Positions 28,537 through 37,407 are shown, numbered from the stretch's first letter. The stretch is 54,571 nt of DNA from an uncultured Litorivicinus sp. (GCA_902541775.1 CACBSE010000006.1:1-54571); one strand, 5' to 3'. Numbers and translations: made by a program. Notes: generated by a model not told the origin, from the sequence alone.

Positions 28537-28968
28537 ATGAAGACAATTAGTGCTAAAGCAGAAGCCGTACAGCATAACTGGTATGTTATCGATGCCAACG
28601 GACAGACACTCGGCCGTCTCGCAACCGAGGTTGCTCGTCGCTTACGCGGTAAGCACAAAACAGAATATACTCCACACGTCGATACAGGTGATTACATCGT
28701 CGTAGTGAACGCGGAGAAAGTTCAAGTGACGGGGCGTAAGGCGTCCGACAAGATGTATTACCGTCACACAGGCCACCCGGGCGGCCTGAAAGAAGCTAAC
28801 TTCACTCAAATGATCGAACGTTCACCCGAGAAAGTGATTGAGCTTGCTGTAAAGGGCATGCTGCCACGCAATCCTTTAGGACGTGCAATGTACCGGAAGC
28901 TGAAAGTGTATGCGGGTCAGGAACACCCACATGAAGCACAGCAACCCGAAACTCTGACTTTGTCATAG
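28537..28968 (+). CDS. rplM: 50S ribosomal protein L13
   Basis: Ribosomal protein uL13 (143 aa, E. coli 142). Typical segments are [20 protein letters not shown] near the N-terminus and [14 protein letters not shown] in the second half. The ATG at 28537 matches the family start; a longer in-frame reading from the leader is unlikely because it would begin close to the transcription start. It is followed 8 bases later by rpsI. Confidence 0.98.
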   Translation: MKTISAKAEAVQHNWYVIDANGQTLGRLATEVARRLRGKHKTEYTPHVDTGDYIVVVNAEKVQVTGRKASDKMYYRHTGHPGGLKEANFTQMIERSPEKVIELAVKGMLPRNPLGRAMYRKLKVYAGQEHPHEAQQPETLTLS

Positions 28969-28976
28969 GATAAGAG

Positions 28977-29369
28977 ATGGCGACTATACAGAATTATGGA
29001 ACAGGTCGTAGAAAGACTTCCACAGCGCGTGTTTTTTTACGTCCAGGTTCTGGCCAAATCATCATTAACGGCAGGGGACTTGATGACTACTTTGGACGCC
29101 AGACATCTCGTATGGTCGTTCGGCAACCGCTAGAATTGGTTGATATGGCCGAGAAATTTGACGTGACTATCACTGTTGAAGGTGGCGGTGCATCGGGTCA
29201 AGCGGGCGCGATCCGTCATGGAATCACGCGTGCTTTAGTCGAATATGATGAGAATCTTAAAGGCGACCTCCGCCATGCCGGTTACGTGACTCGCGATGCG
29301 CGTGAGGTTGAGCGAAAGAAGGTCGGTCTTCGTAAAGCTCGGAAGCGCCCGCAGTTCTCGAAGCGTTAA
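28977..29369 (+). CDS. rpsI: 30S ribosomal protein S9
   Basis: Ribosomal protein uS9, 130 aa, the same length as in E. coli. It has the N-terminal [18 protein letters not shown] and the invariant C-terminal tail ending [17 protein letters not shown], whose last residues contact P-site tRNA. It follows rplM within the same transcript. Confidence 0.99.
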   Translation: MATIQNYGTGRRKTSTARVFLRPGSGQIIINGRGLDDYFGRQTSRMVVRQPLELVDMAEKFDVTITVEGGGASGQAGAIRHGITRALVEYDENLKGDLRHAGYVTRDAREVERKKVGLRKARKRPQFSKR

Positions 29370-29382
29370 ACTACTGCAGCAT

Positions 29383-29410
29383 TTCAAAACCTACTTGAAC
29401 GAGTTTTGAA
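29383..29410 (+). repeat. Inverted repeat downstream of rpsI
   Basis: Perfect 8-base arms TTCAAAAC and GTTTTGAA flank a 12-base loop starting 13 bases after the rpsI stop. There is no T-run after it, so it is not a standard intrinsic terminator; it may be an mRNA 3'-end stabiliser or a weak attenuator before the petA promoter. Confidence 0.45.
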
Positions 29411-29445
29411 CCAATAAAGTTTAAGATCGAAAAGCTATAAGGCGC

Positions 29446-29474
29446 TTGCCTCGGCACGGCGTTATCTCTACTAT
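29446..29474 (+). promoter_or_regulatory. petABC promoter
   Basis: A -35 box TTGCCT and a -10 box TACTAT are spaced 17 bases apart in the 148-base gap between rpsI and petA. Transcription should start near 29481, about 37 bases before the petA ATG, and a Shine-Dalgarno (AAAGGA) lies just before the start. Confidence 0.6.
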
Positions 29475-29517
29475 TATCGGGTAATTAATTTCCCAAAAAT
29501 AATCTAAAGGATGGATT

Positions 29518-30132
29518 ATGTCTGATGCAGTTCTACGAGATTTACGGCATTCTGCGGATGTTGCACGCCGTAAGTTTTTGGTTGGTGCCACCACTACGCT
29601 TGGTGCCGTCGGAGCCGTTGGTATAGCGACTCCTTTTGTTTCTTCTTGGAATCCGAGCGCAAAAGCAAAAGCGGCTGGGGCTCCAGTGAAAGTTGATATT
29701 TCAAAAATTCTGCCGGGTGAACAAATCCGGGCGGAATGGCGTGGCAAGCCCGTATTTGTGTTGCGTCGGACGCCTGAGATGCTGGAAGCAATAAAAGCGA
29801 CCAACGGTGTGGTAGCGGACCCAAACAGTGAACAACCACAGCAACCAGCATATGCCGCCAATGAAGCACGTGCAATCAATGCTGAAATCGCCGTGTTAGT
29901 TGGGATCTGCACACATCTGGGTTGTTCTCCACAGTTTCGCCCTGAGGTTGGGGCTCCAGATCTGGGTGATGATTGGCGGGGTGGTTATTTTTGTCCATGC
30001 CACGGCTCAAAATTTGACTTAGCCGGACGCGTGTACAAAGCGGTCCCTGCGCCGACGAACTTGCTGGTACCGCCACACTCTTACGAGAGCGACAACGTGC
30101 TTATCATTGGTATTGATGAGGAGACTGCGTAA
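29518..30132 (+). CDS. petA: Ubiquinol-cytochrome c reductase Rieske iron-sulfur subunit
   Basis: Rieske [2Fe-2S] protein (204 aa) of the respiratory bc1 complex. A twin-arginine-type motif ARRKFLVGA (R17, R18) precedes the single membrane anchor (about 23-43). The cluster motifs are CTHLGC (C131, H133, C136) and CPCHGS (C159, C161, H162), where C131, H133, C159 and H162 bind the cluster and C136-C161 form the disulfide. It begins the petABC operon and overlaps petB by one base (TAATG). Confidence 0.98.
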   Translation: MSDAVLRDLRHSADVARRKFLVGATTTLGAVGAVGIATPFVSSWNPSAKAKAAGAPVKVDISKILPGEQIRAEWRGKPVFVLRRTPEMLEAIKATNGVVADPNSEQPQQPAYAANEARAINAEIAVLVGICTHLGCSPQFRPEVGAPDLGDDWRGGYFCPCHGSKFDLAGRVYKAVPAPTNLLVPPHSYESDNVLIIGIDEETA

Positions 30133-31385
30133 TGGGTTTACGGAAAACTGAGGCGACTGGGTTGGTCGGTTGGGTCGACCAGCGCCTATCTATTGTGGAT
30201 GCTTGGAATACACATGTCGCGCAGTATTATGCACCTAAAAACTTTAACGTCTGGTATTTCTTCGGCTCACTCGCACTCTTGGTGTTAGGGAACCAAATCC
30301 TCACAGGTATTTGGCTGACCATGAGCTATGAGCCGAGCGCTGAGGGTGCATTTGCCTCTGTCGAATACATTATGAGGGATGTGGAGATGGGATGGTTAAT
30401 TCGCTACATGCACTCAACAGGGGCATCTGCCTTCTTCGTTGTTGTCTACTTACACATGCTCCGTGGGATTATGTATGGCTCGTATCAGAAGCCACGTGAG
30501 CTGATCTGGATCTTTGGCATGTCGATCTACTTGCTGTTGATGGCTGAAGCGTTCATGGGTTATCTGCTGCCTTGGGGGCAAATGTCATACTGGGGTGCAC
30601 AGGTGATTGTGTCTTTGTTCTCCGCGATTCCTGTGATCGGGGCAGATTTGGCCCAGTGGATACGTGGTGACTATCTCATTAGTGGAATCACGCTGAACCG
30701 ATTCTTTGCGTTGCATGTGATTGCGCTACCGCTCGTCATTGCTGGCCTTGTGGTACTTCACATTTTGGCGTTGCATGAAGTCGGCTCTAACAACCCAGAC
30801 GGCATTGACATCAAAGACAACAAAGATGCGAATGGTAAGCCACTCGATGGAATCGCCTTTCACCCATATTACACGGTTAAAGATGTCGCTGGCGTTGCGG
30901 TATTCCTATTTGTGTTCTCAGTAGTGATTTTCTTTTTCCCCGAGATGGGCGGGTACTTCATTGAGTACGCAAATTTTGAACCAGCGAACCCTTTGAAGAC
31001 GCCAGAGCACATCGCACCTGTTTGGTATTTTACTCCGTTTTACGCGATGCTTCGAGCGATTACGTTCCCAATGTTTGGTCTTGATGCCAAATTCTGGGGT
31101 GTCGTCGTTATGGGTGCTGCGATTGCGATTTTGTTTGTCCTGCCATGGCTTGATCGAAGCGCGGTCCGTTCAATTCGCTACAAAGGCAATTTATCGAAGA
31201 TCATGTTGATGTTGTTTGCAATCGCCTTCGTGATGTTGGGTATTCTAGGGGCCTTGCCATCGACACCAATGCGAACAGCGTTAGCTCAGTTAGGTACTGC
31301 GATCTACTTTCTATTCTTCCTTGCGATGCCTTGGTATACCCGATGGGAATCGACGAAGCCTGTTCCAGAAAGGGTAACGCAATGA
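30132..31385 (+). CDS. petB: Cytochrome b of the bc1 complex
   Basis: Integral membrane cytochrome b (417 aa, about eight helices). Haem-ligating histidines fall in the second helix (RYMHSTGASAFFVVVYLHMLRG) and in the fourth (FFALHVIALPLVIAGLVVLHI). The Qo-site motif appears as PEHIAPVWYF, corresponding to the PEWY region with tryptophan replaced by histidine and an extra residue pattern common to some groups. Stop overlaps petC (ATGA). Confidence 0.97.
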   Translation: MGLRKTEATGLVGWVDQRLSIVDAWNTHVAQYYAPKNFNVWYFFGSLALLVLGNQILTGIWLTMSYEPSAEGAFASVEYIMRDVEMGWLIRYMHSTGASAFFVVVYLHMLRGIMYGSYQKPRELIWIFGMSIYLLLMAEAFMGYLLPWGQMSYWGAQVIVSLFSAIPVIGADLAQWIRGDYLISGITLNRFFALHVIALPLVIAGLVVLHILALHEVGSNNPDGIDIKDNKDANGKPLDGIAFHPYYTVKDVAGVAVFLFVFSVVIFFFPEMGGYFIEYANFEPANPLKTPEHIAPVWYFTPFYAMLRAITFPMFGLDAKFWGVVVMGAAIAILFVLPWLDRSAVRSIRYKGNLSKIMLMLFAIAFVMLGILGALPSTPMRTALAQLGTAIYFLFFLAMPWYTRWESTKPVPERVTQ

Positions 31386-32161
31386 AATTAGTATGGACTC
31401 TGATTTTTTCATTGGTCTGTTCAGTGGCTTTTGCTGCCGGTGGACCTGGTTACCCACTTGAAACGATTGAGCCTGATTATGACGATAAGGCATCGCTCCA
31501 ACGAGGCCTCGCTACCTATGCTCATTACTGTATGGGTTGTCATTCGTTGAGCTATCAGCGATACGAACGAACTGCCTCTGATCTCGGCATCAACACGGAT
31601 GTGATGGTGCAAACGATTGTGCCATCTGATAAGAAGATTGGTGATTTAGGGACGATTGCCATGCCACCTAAAGGAGCTGCTGAGTGGTTCGGCGCACCGC
31701 CCCCTGATTTGACACTAGTCGCTCGGAAGCGTTCACCAGACTGGATCTACACTTACCTAAAGACGTTCTACATCGATCCATCGCGTCCACTAGGCGTCAA
31801 CAACAAAGTATTCCCGAAAGTTGGGATGCCGCATGTGCTGGAGCCACTGCAAGGGGTCCAACGGACTGTCTGTAAAGAGGTGTCAATTCGTATGAATGGA
31901 ACGGTTCAAACGGATTCAATTTCGGGACAGCCACTTACTGAAAATAAGTGCGGAATTCTTGAAGTTGTTGATGGCTCTGGACAGTTGACACCAGCTGAAT
32001 ACGATCAGTTGATCTACGATCTGGTAAACTTCCTAGAATATGTCGGAGAGCCTTCGAAAGCGAAAGCCCACGACATGGGTATATACGTGTTGTTGTTTAT
32101 CATGATTTTCTTTGTATTTGCTTATTTGCTGAAGCGTGAATACTGGAAAGACGTGCATTAA
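31382..32161 (+). CDS. petC: Cytochrome c1 of the bc1 complex
   Basis: Membrane-anchored c-type cytochrome (259 aa). The start at 31382 gives a clean signal peptide (cleavage after SVAFA); earlier in-frame codons lie inside petB. The haem site is CMGCHSL near residue 43, and the likely distal methionine lies in KVGMPHVLEPL. A loop between two cysteines (CKEVSIR to NKCGIL) may form a disulfide. One C-terminal membrane helix (about 230-250) anchors it. A terminator follows. Confidence 0.96.
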   Translation: MKLVWTLIFSLVCSVAFAAGGPGYPLETIEPDYDDKASLQRGLATYAHYCMGCHSLSYQRYERTASDLGINTDVMVQTIVPSDKKIGDLGTIAMPPKGAAEWFGAPPPDLTLVARKRSPDWIYTYLKTFYIDPSRPLGVNNKVFPKVGMPHVLEPLQGVQRTVCKEVSIRMNGTVQTDSISGQPLTENKCGILEVVDGSGQLTPAEYDQLIYDLVNFLEYVGEPSKAKAHDMGIYVLLFIMIFFVFAYLLKREYWKDVH

Positions 32162-32188
32162 GCATAACCAAGCCTAAGTTCGACGAAT

Positions 32189-32212
32189 AGCCGGCTCACG
32201 CCGGCTGTTTTG
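32189..32212 (+). terminator. Intrinsic terminator after petC
   Basis: A perfect 7-bp stem AGCCGGC / GCCGGCT with a 4-base loop (TCAC) is followed by GTTTTGT. It begins 28 bases after the petC stop and ends 26 bases before sspA, so sspAB probably have their own promoter or depend on read-through. Confidence 0.82.
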
Positions 32213-32237
32213 TCTGTTTACGGAGATTGAAATATTT

Positions 32238-32873
32238 ATGTCGCTCGTGACGAAACGCTCAACCATGACCTTTTTCTCGGATCCGACGGATCACATGTCC
32301 CATCGTGTACGGATCGTACTGGCGGAAAAGGGAGTAACTGTCGATATCGTTGATTGCGATGCGGATGACATTCCAGAGGAAGTATCGGAGATTAATCCGT
32401 ATAACAATCTCCCAACATTGCTTGATCGTGATTTGGTGTTGTACGAGCCCAACATCATGATGGAGTATCTCGATGAACGCTTTCCGCATCCACCATTATT
32501 GCCGGTGTACCCAGTGGCGCGCGCAAATGCGCGGATGTTTTTGCACCGGATTGAGAAAGAGTGGACGCCATTGATCCGGACGATCGAGGCTGCCAAGCGG
32601 AACAACAAGCGCTCACCATCAGCGACTAAAGAACTGAAGGAGCAGTTGGTCGCTGTCGCTCCGATCTTCGAGGAAATGCCGTATTTTATGAGTGAAGAGT
32701 TTTCACTAGTCGACTGTACCGTTGCTCCGATTTTATGGCGTCTACCACATTTGGGTGTGGAATTACCTCCAAAGCAAACGCGTGGACTGCAGGATTATCA
32801 ATATCGTATGTTCAACCGGGATGCGTTCCAGGCGAGTCTGTCTGAGCCCGAACGGGAAATGCCACGTTCTTAA
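32238..32873 (+). CDS. sspA: Stringent starvation protein A
   Basis: A glutathione-transferase-fold RNA polymerase-associated protein (211 aa; 212 in E. coli). It has an N-terminal thioredoxin-like domain with MTFFSDPTDHMSHRVRIVL and a helical C-domain. The conserved surface pocket motif RFPHPPL (PHP) needed for regulation is present. SspA binds sigma-70 polymerase under starvation and acid stress. It is followed 3 bases later by sspB, and the petABC-sspAB order is common in gammaproteobacteria. Confidence 0.96.
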   Translation: MSLVTKRSTMTFFSDPTDHMSHRVRIVLAEKGVTVDIVDCDADDIPEEVSEINPYNNLPTLLDRDLVLYEPNIMMEYLDERFPHPPLLPVYPVARANARMFLHRIEKEWTPLIRTIEAAKRNNKRSPSATKELKEQLVAVAPIFEEMPYFMSEEFSLVDCTVAPILWRLPHLGVELPPKQTRGLQDYQYRMFNRDAFQASLSEPEREMPRS

Positions 32874-32876
32874 GTT

Positions 32877-33326
32877 ATGGCCCTCGGTTCTTCGCGCCCC
32901 TATTTGATCCGTGCTCTCTATGATTGGATAGTCAACGGGGATGAGGATCCTTACGTGGTGGTTGATTGCTTCTACCCAGGTGTTGAAGTGCCCGAATCGC
33001 ATGTGAAGGATGGCCAAATTGTCCTTAATCTTGCGCCGAGGGCTTTGAATGCCTGGAACGCGTCAGACTTCGGATTGACGTTCCAGACAAGGTTTAGTGG
33101 GGTCCCAACGGACTTGGTTTTACCTTACGGTGCAATCACCGCGATTTATGGGAAGGAATCAGGTCTTGGCATGGGGTTCGGTCAGGAGCCAGGTGGTGTA
33201 CCTGAATTACCGCACACCAATGTTCCTTCGCCAACCTTTGAACCCGCTCAGGATGAAGTTCCTGTGGAATCTGATCCACCCAAGCGCGAGCGGCCAGCAT
33301 TGCGAATCGTGAAATCGGACGATTAA
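32877..33326 (+). CDS. sspB: ClpXP adaptor SspB
   Basis: A 149-residue adaptor that delivers ssrA-tagged and other substrates to ClpXP. The substrate-binding domain comprises about residues 5-110 (YLIRALYDWIVNGDEDPYVVV onwards, shown only in part by key residues). A flexible proline-rich linker leads to the ClpX-docking tail RPALRIVK close to the C-terminus. The stop codon interleaves with that of convergent dolP (TTAA). Confidence 0.95.
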   Translation: MALGSSRPYLIRALYDWIVNGDEDPYVVVDCFYPGVEVPESHVKDGQIVLNLAPRALNAWNASDFGLTFQTRFSGVPTDLVLPYGAITAIYGKESGLGMGFGQEPGGVPELPHTNVPSPTFEPAQDEVPVESDPPKRERPALRIVKSDD

Positions 33327-33895
33327 TCGATATATTCGAATACGCGTACGATCCGTTTCACCCCTCGCACCGAACTCACGACATTCTCGAGTGCAGCAGC
33401 TTCGGTTCTCGACACGAAACCCATTACATAGACCACACTGTTTTCAGTAGTGATCAAGGTTCGCTGATATACGTTGCGTCCCAAGTCTTTGAGAACGAGT
33501 GCTTTGACCTGTGTTGAAATGGTGAGGTCATTGATTTCGGAGATGATTGTGGCTTTTCCTGCGATTTCGAGCTGATTAATCACACGGACTACACCGCGAT
33601 GTTGTGAAGTCACTTTTTCAGCGATCTGTCGTGCATCCTCAGACGGCACCTGTCCCGCAATTAGCACCACCCCGTTGTAGACTTTGACGTTGATGTTGCT
33701 GAGTTTTAGCTCAGGTGACGCCTTTTTAAGATTCACGGCAATCGTTACTTCAGCTGTTTCATCATCAATAAATTGCCCAGCTGTCCGGCTGCCTCGGCTA
33801 TCCGAAATCGGCTCTGTTATGGTTGACTCGATGACCGCCGCACAGCCCGTTAAAAGGCCAAGCGTGAGAATTGCCAGGATCGGAGGTAAACGCAT
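33323..33895 (-). CDS. dolP: BON-domain outer-membrane lipoprotein DolP (YraP)
   Basis: A lipoprotein of about 190 aa with signal peptide and lipobox LLTGC ending near residue 18, followed by two BON domains (about 45-110 and 120-185). DolP binds anionic phospholipid at division sites and supports outer-membrane integrity and BAM. Three in-frame starts occur in a row (TTG 33901, ATG 33898, ATG 33895); the last gives the best spacing (6 bases) to AGGAG. It is the last gene of lpoA-diaA-dolP. Confidence 0.93.
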   Translation of the reverse strand: MRLPPILAILTLGLLTGCAAVIESTITEPISDSRGSRTAGQFIDDETAEVTIAVNLKKASPELKLSNINVKVYNGVVLIAGQVPSEDARQIAEKVTSQHRGVVRVINQLEIAGKATIISEINDLTISTQVKALVLKDLGRNVYQRTLITTENSVVYVMGFVSRTEAAALENVVSSVRGVKRIVRVFEYID

Positions 33896-33910
33896 CATCA
33901 ACTCCTTGAG

Positions 33911-34501
33911 TTAGCCAAATATTTGTAGATCAATCAATTCGCTTAGGCAATGCACGAGCATCAAATGCTGTTCGCGAACTGTAGTCGGATGGTCAGAGTT
34001 TACCCGAATCTCGGTGTCTCCGTAATTGAGTAATGGTGCAATTTCGCCACCGCCACCGCCAGTTAAGGCAATCACTGGTAATTCCAGCTCGTGGGCCGCA
34101 ATCACCGACTGAACCAGACTTGAGCGTGTACCGGTGGCTGACACGATCAGCATGCTGTCACCAGATTTTCCGAGCGCTTTTACTTGCCGTGAATACTTTT
34201 CTGAACGGGATTCATCAGTCAGTGAGCTCATTGTGATCGCATCCGCATTTAAGGCAATTGCTGGAAGCCCAGGTCGATCTCGCTCAAACCGATGCATCAG
34301 ATGTGTTGAAAAGATTTGACCGATCGCAGCAGATGAGCCAGACCCGATGACCAGGATTTTTCCATCATTCAAAATACAATTGGTGAGTTGTGTGGCTGCA
34401 GTCAGCAACCGTGGCGTAAGTTCGAAACTTTGCTGTAATGCGTCAGTCGCCTTGGCGATTCGCATCGCAATCCGTTCTTCTAGAATCTCGTCAGTTTGCA
34501 T
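33911..34501 (-). CDS. diaA: SIS-domain DnaA initiator-associating protein DiaA
   Basis: A 196-residue SIS-domain protein, identical in length to E. coli DiaA, which binds DnaA and promotes ordered assembly at oriC. It keeps the segments KILVIGSGSSAAIGQIFSTH, RFERDRPGLPAIALNAD and VIALTGGGGGEIAPLL. It resembles the heptose isomerase GmhA, but position beside lpoA and dolP and overall similarity favour DiaA. The ATG at 34501 lies in the last codons of lpoA (11-base overlap); longer starts would run further into lpoA. Confidence 0.9.
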   Translation of the reverse strand: MQTDEILEERIAMRIAKATDALQQSFELTPRLLTAATQLTNCILNDGKILVIGSGSSAAIGQIFSTHLMHRFERDRPGLPAIALNADAITMSSLTDESRSEKYSRQVKALGKSGDSMLIVSATGTRSSLVQSVIAAHELELPVIALTGGGGGEIAPLLNYGDTEIRVNSDHPTTVREQHLMLVHCLSELIDLQIFG

Positions 34502-36545
34502 GAAGCAACTCCGAGTCCAGCAGTGAGGGCGCAGGCTCCCAGTCGGTCGCAATGACTTGCTTGTTGTCGGTTATCCGAATCGTTGATAGTTGACGATAGA
34601 TCATGGAATCAGGACCCAGCGTCAGATATCCGGTTTGTCCTCGGATGGAGGTTGAGCCACCGAACCCTAGTTGTATGGCCATGCGGACTGCATCAATGCC
34701 AATACCAACGAGCGAGCCGAAGACGCCTTGGGCATTTGTCCGATCCGCCAACATTTGTTTTTCTTCTGTTCCGAGGTCCCACGGAGTGACCATTAATTGG
34801 CTATTGCGGAGATCTTCAGCGATCTCGTTGATATCAGGTCGATAGGCACCGATGAGGTACACCGGGGTATCATCCAGATAATAGAAATCGAGGAGGGGGC
34901 GAATTTGTTGTGCTCTTTTTGGATCTGTATGGACAACCACCGCAGTCATGTCTTGTCGAATTCTGGTGGTATGTTCGAGGCGTAAACCCAAGGTGTTTGA
35001 CAATTGTCGGCGCCTGTTGTTGCTGTCATTGACTCCAAACGCCGCAATGATTGCTGTTTCAGGATTTTTACTATCGAGAGCGAATTGACCACCAGACGAG
35101 CCACCAACCGCTGTGAGTTGGCTCTGAATGGCATTTGCTGCACGCTCGCCGAGAGAGGAATCGGTATGAAATACCAGAACACGCGGCTGATCCACGTCAC
35201 GCGCGACATGATTGATGGTCGATTGGGCATCATCCTCGATAGCGAGGCTGAGACTGTAAACTGGAGTCGATAGATCTACTGCATCTGTTTTGACACGATT
35301 CAGTGCGAGAACAGGCACGCGCGGCTTTGACTCAAGTAATCCGACCACCTTGTCTTTTCGCAGCGGGCCGATGATGAATTCTGTATCTGTGGATTGTCCA
35401 ATCGCAATTAAGTCTGTGCTTGACAGCTTTTCTGTGTCTAGGATTCGCAGTGCAACGCTGAAGTCAGTTTGCTGTCGTTGGTATTCATAGAGCATTCCAT
35501 CACGGATCGCACGCCCAGCGTTCGCAAGATCCCCGGACAGAGGGAGTAATACGGTGACATTGAAGTCCTTGGGTGGATTGACGATGGTGAGGAAACTGTA
35601 CTCAGGAAGTTCCGCGCGAAGTAGTGGGTGAGTACGGTACTTCCGAAGCCATTGCCATATCGCGTCTTCGGACGGAGCCATTCGCAAGGATAATGCGTGG
35701 GCCAGCCCTGCCAATGGATCGGTCCCGGCACTCAAATCCTGTCGTAAACGCTCGGGTAGATCGGCCAGCGCTTCAAGGATGTTGCGTGCAGCCTTACTGA
35801 GAGTTTGATCGTCGAGATATCGCAAACGCTCCCCATCGAAACGAAGTGCGGCAATCGACATATCAAGTTGTCGATATGCCTCTCCTTTCAACCGAAGGAC
35901 TTCAGCTCGTTGAGCACTGGAGAGTGATTTTGGATTGATCGCATTGATCGCCAGTATCGCCAGTTCAGGCTCTTTGACTGCTAACTTATCGGCTGCTGTC
36001 CTCACCGAATCATCGATGGTTAGCTGGTTCTCATTAGGCTGCCTGGTGATAATGACTTCACGCTCTGATTCTGGTTGGCGAAGGTCAGTTGAGGTCGCTG
36101 GTTGCGCTGCGCTTGCTGGTGTTTCATCGATCGGCTTGATCGAGGGTATGATAGTTAGTGCAATTGCTCCTGAAGATCCTATTTCGTTCGGTTCAATCGT
36201 CGTTGACGGATTGACTGAGATCGCTCTCTCTTCTTGGAGCGCTGGTGAATCCTGGCGCCTTGGTTGGGCGCTGTCGCGAACTGCTGGCGATATCTCGGTT
36301 CGCGCAATCTCACGAGAACCACGGTTCCAATCGATTTGCTTTGGCAATACATCGATCTGCGGTTTTTCGTTGGGTTCAATAGGTGGTGCAGGCGCCTTTG
36401 TCGTCTGCTCTGCGCGAGGAAACTCTATCACAGGGGGCTTTACCTGTTGTTGACATCCGGCGATGAATACCAGACCGACTAAAGCGCTTGTTCTTATCGT
36501 AGGTTTTCGTGCAGGCTTAACGCGTAACAACAAATGGATCCCCAT
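34491..36545 (-). CDS. lpoA: Penicillin-binding protein activator LpoA
   Basis: An outer-membrane lipoprotein (684 aa; E. coli 678) that activates PBP1A from outside the murein. The signal peptide ends in the lipobox FIAGC (C31). A proline- and glutamine-rich tether (about 32-170), a TPR-like helical domain (about 170-300) and a periplasmic-binding-protein-like C-domain (about 315-670) follow. The start is one base away from the divergent rsmI start, so any promoter lies within rsmI. TTG codons at positions 5 and 6 are alternative starts. The yraN gene that usually follows is absent. Confidence 0.93.
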   Translation of the reverse strand: MGIHLLLRVKPARKPTIRTSALVGLVFIAGCQQQVKPPVIEFPRAEQTTKAPAPPIEPNEKPQIDVLPKQIDWNRGSREIARTEISPAVRDSAQPRRQDSPALQEERAISVNPSTTIEPNEIGSSGAIALTIIPSIKPIDETPASAAQPATSTDLRQPESEREVIITRQPNENQLTIDDSVRTAADKLAVKEPELAILAINAINPKSLSSAQRAEVLRLKGEAYRQLDMSIAALRFDGERLRYLDDQTLSKAARNILEALADLPERLRQDLSAGTDPLAGLAHALSLRMAPSEDAIWQWLRKYRTHPLLRAELPEYSFLTIVNPPKDFNVTVLLPLSGDLANAGRAIRDGMLYEYQRQQTDFSVALRILDTEKLSSTDLIAIGQSTDTEFIIGPLRKDKVVGLLESKPRVPVLALNRVKTDAVDLSTPVYSLSLAIEDDAQSTINHVARDVDQPRVLVFHTDSSLGERAANAIQSQLTAVGGSSGGQFALDSKNPETAIIAAFGVNDSNNRRRQLSNTLGLRLEHTTRIRQDMTAVVVHTDPKRAQQIRPLLDFYYLDDTPVYLIGAYRPDINEIAEDLRNSQLMVTPWDLGTEEKQMLADRTNAQGVFGSLVGIGIDAVRMAIQLGFGGSTSIRGQTGYLTLGPDSMIYRQLSTIRITDNKQVIATDWEPAPSLLDSELLHAN

Positions 36546-36546
36546 A

Positions 36547-37407
36547 GTGTCGCAAAATAATCAGGCTACCACTTTACCATCAGCGCTTTATGTTGTCGCA
36601 ATGCCGATTGGCGAATGGACTGATCTTTCCTCGAGAGCAATTAATGTCTTGGATCGTGTAAATGTGATTTTAGCGGAAGATACTCGAGTAAGCGGCCAGA
36701 TTTTAAAATTTGTCAATGTATCGACTCGGATGGTGTCGCTAAATGCCCATTCCGAAGCGGGGAAAGCGGATCGAGTTATCGAGTCGCTCGAGTTAGGGCA
36801 ATCGTTAGCCCTTATTTCAGATGCTGGGACCCCTGGGATAAGTGATCCGGGACGGTTGCTTATTGAAAAGGTCGTTGAAAAAGGATTCCAGGTGATTCCG
36901 GTGCCGGGTCCCTCTGCGTTGACAGCCGCACTGTCAGTGAGTGGTCTCCCAGCCGCGCCTTCCCATTTTTTTGGCTTTTTATCAACCAAATCGAGTGCGC
37001 GTGAGCAAGAGCTTGAACGCGCTCTGTCTTACGATGGGACATTGATTTTTTATGAGGCTCCGCATCGTATCGTAGACTTTGCAGAACGACTGGACCGGAC
37101 AGCGTGTGGGCGAAAAGTTGTGTTTGCTCGAGAGCTCACAAAAATCCATGAACAACTGATTCGTGTCGTCGCAGGACAGTGTGCAGACTGGTTTGCAGAT
37201 AATTCCGATCGGATCCGAGGAGAATTTGTTGTTCTGGTGGGGCCTGGGAGTGCTGATCGAACACAATCGAGTGTTGATGCGACTCGGATTCTTCGTGTAC
37301 TTGCTCGTGAATTACCACCATCAAAAGCAGCTGCATTGGCATCTGAGTTCACTGGAGTGCCGAAGCGAATCTTATATCGCCAATTGACTGGCGAGACCGA
37401 AGCATAG
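36547..37407 (+). CDS. rsmI: 16S rRNA 2'-O-ribose C1402 methyltransferase RsmI
   Basis: A tetrapyrrole-methylase-fold enzyme that methylates C1402 of 16S rRNA. From the GTG at 36547 it is 286 aa, exactly the E. coli length. Motifs are LYVVAMPIGEW near the start, the AEDTRVSGQ segment, LISDAGTPGISDPG (SAM site), VIPVPGPSALTAAL and FYEAPHRI. An ATG 84 bases upstream is in frame but lies inside the lpoA signal-peptide region and would add a non-conserved extension. The rnpB promoter is embedded in its last codons. Confidence 0.93.
   Translation: MSQNNQATTLPSALYVVAMPIGEWTDLSSRAINVLDRVNVILAEDTRVSGQILKFVNVSTRMVSLNAHSEAGKADRVIESLELGQSLALISDAGTPGISDPGRLLIEKVVEKGFQVIPVPGPSALTAALSVSGLPAAPSHFFGFLSTKSSAREQELERALSYDGTLIFYEAPHRIVDFAERLDRTACGRKVVFARELTKIHEQLIRVVAGQCADWFADNSDRIRGEFVVLVGPGSADRTQSSVDATRILRVLARELPPSKAAALASEFTGVPKRILYRQLTGETEA

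Noticed and set aside
36463-36546. 28-codon N-terminal extension of rsmI
   Set aside because: It is antisense to the lpoA signal peptide; the GTG start gives exactly the usual 286-residue length.
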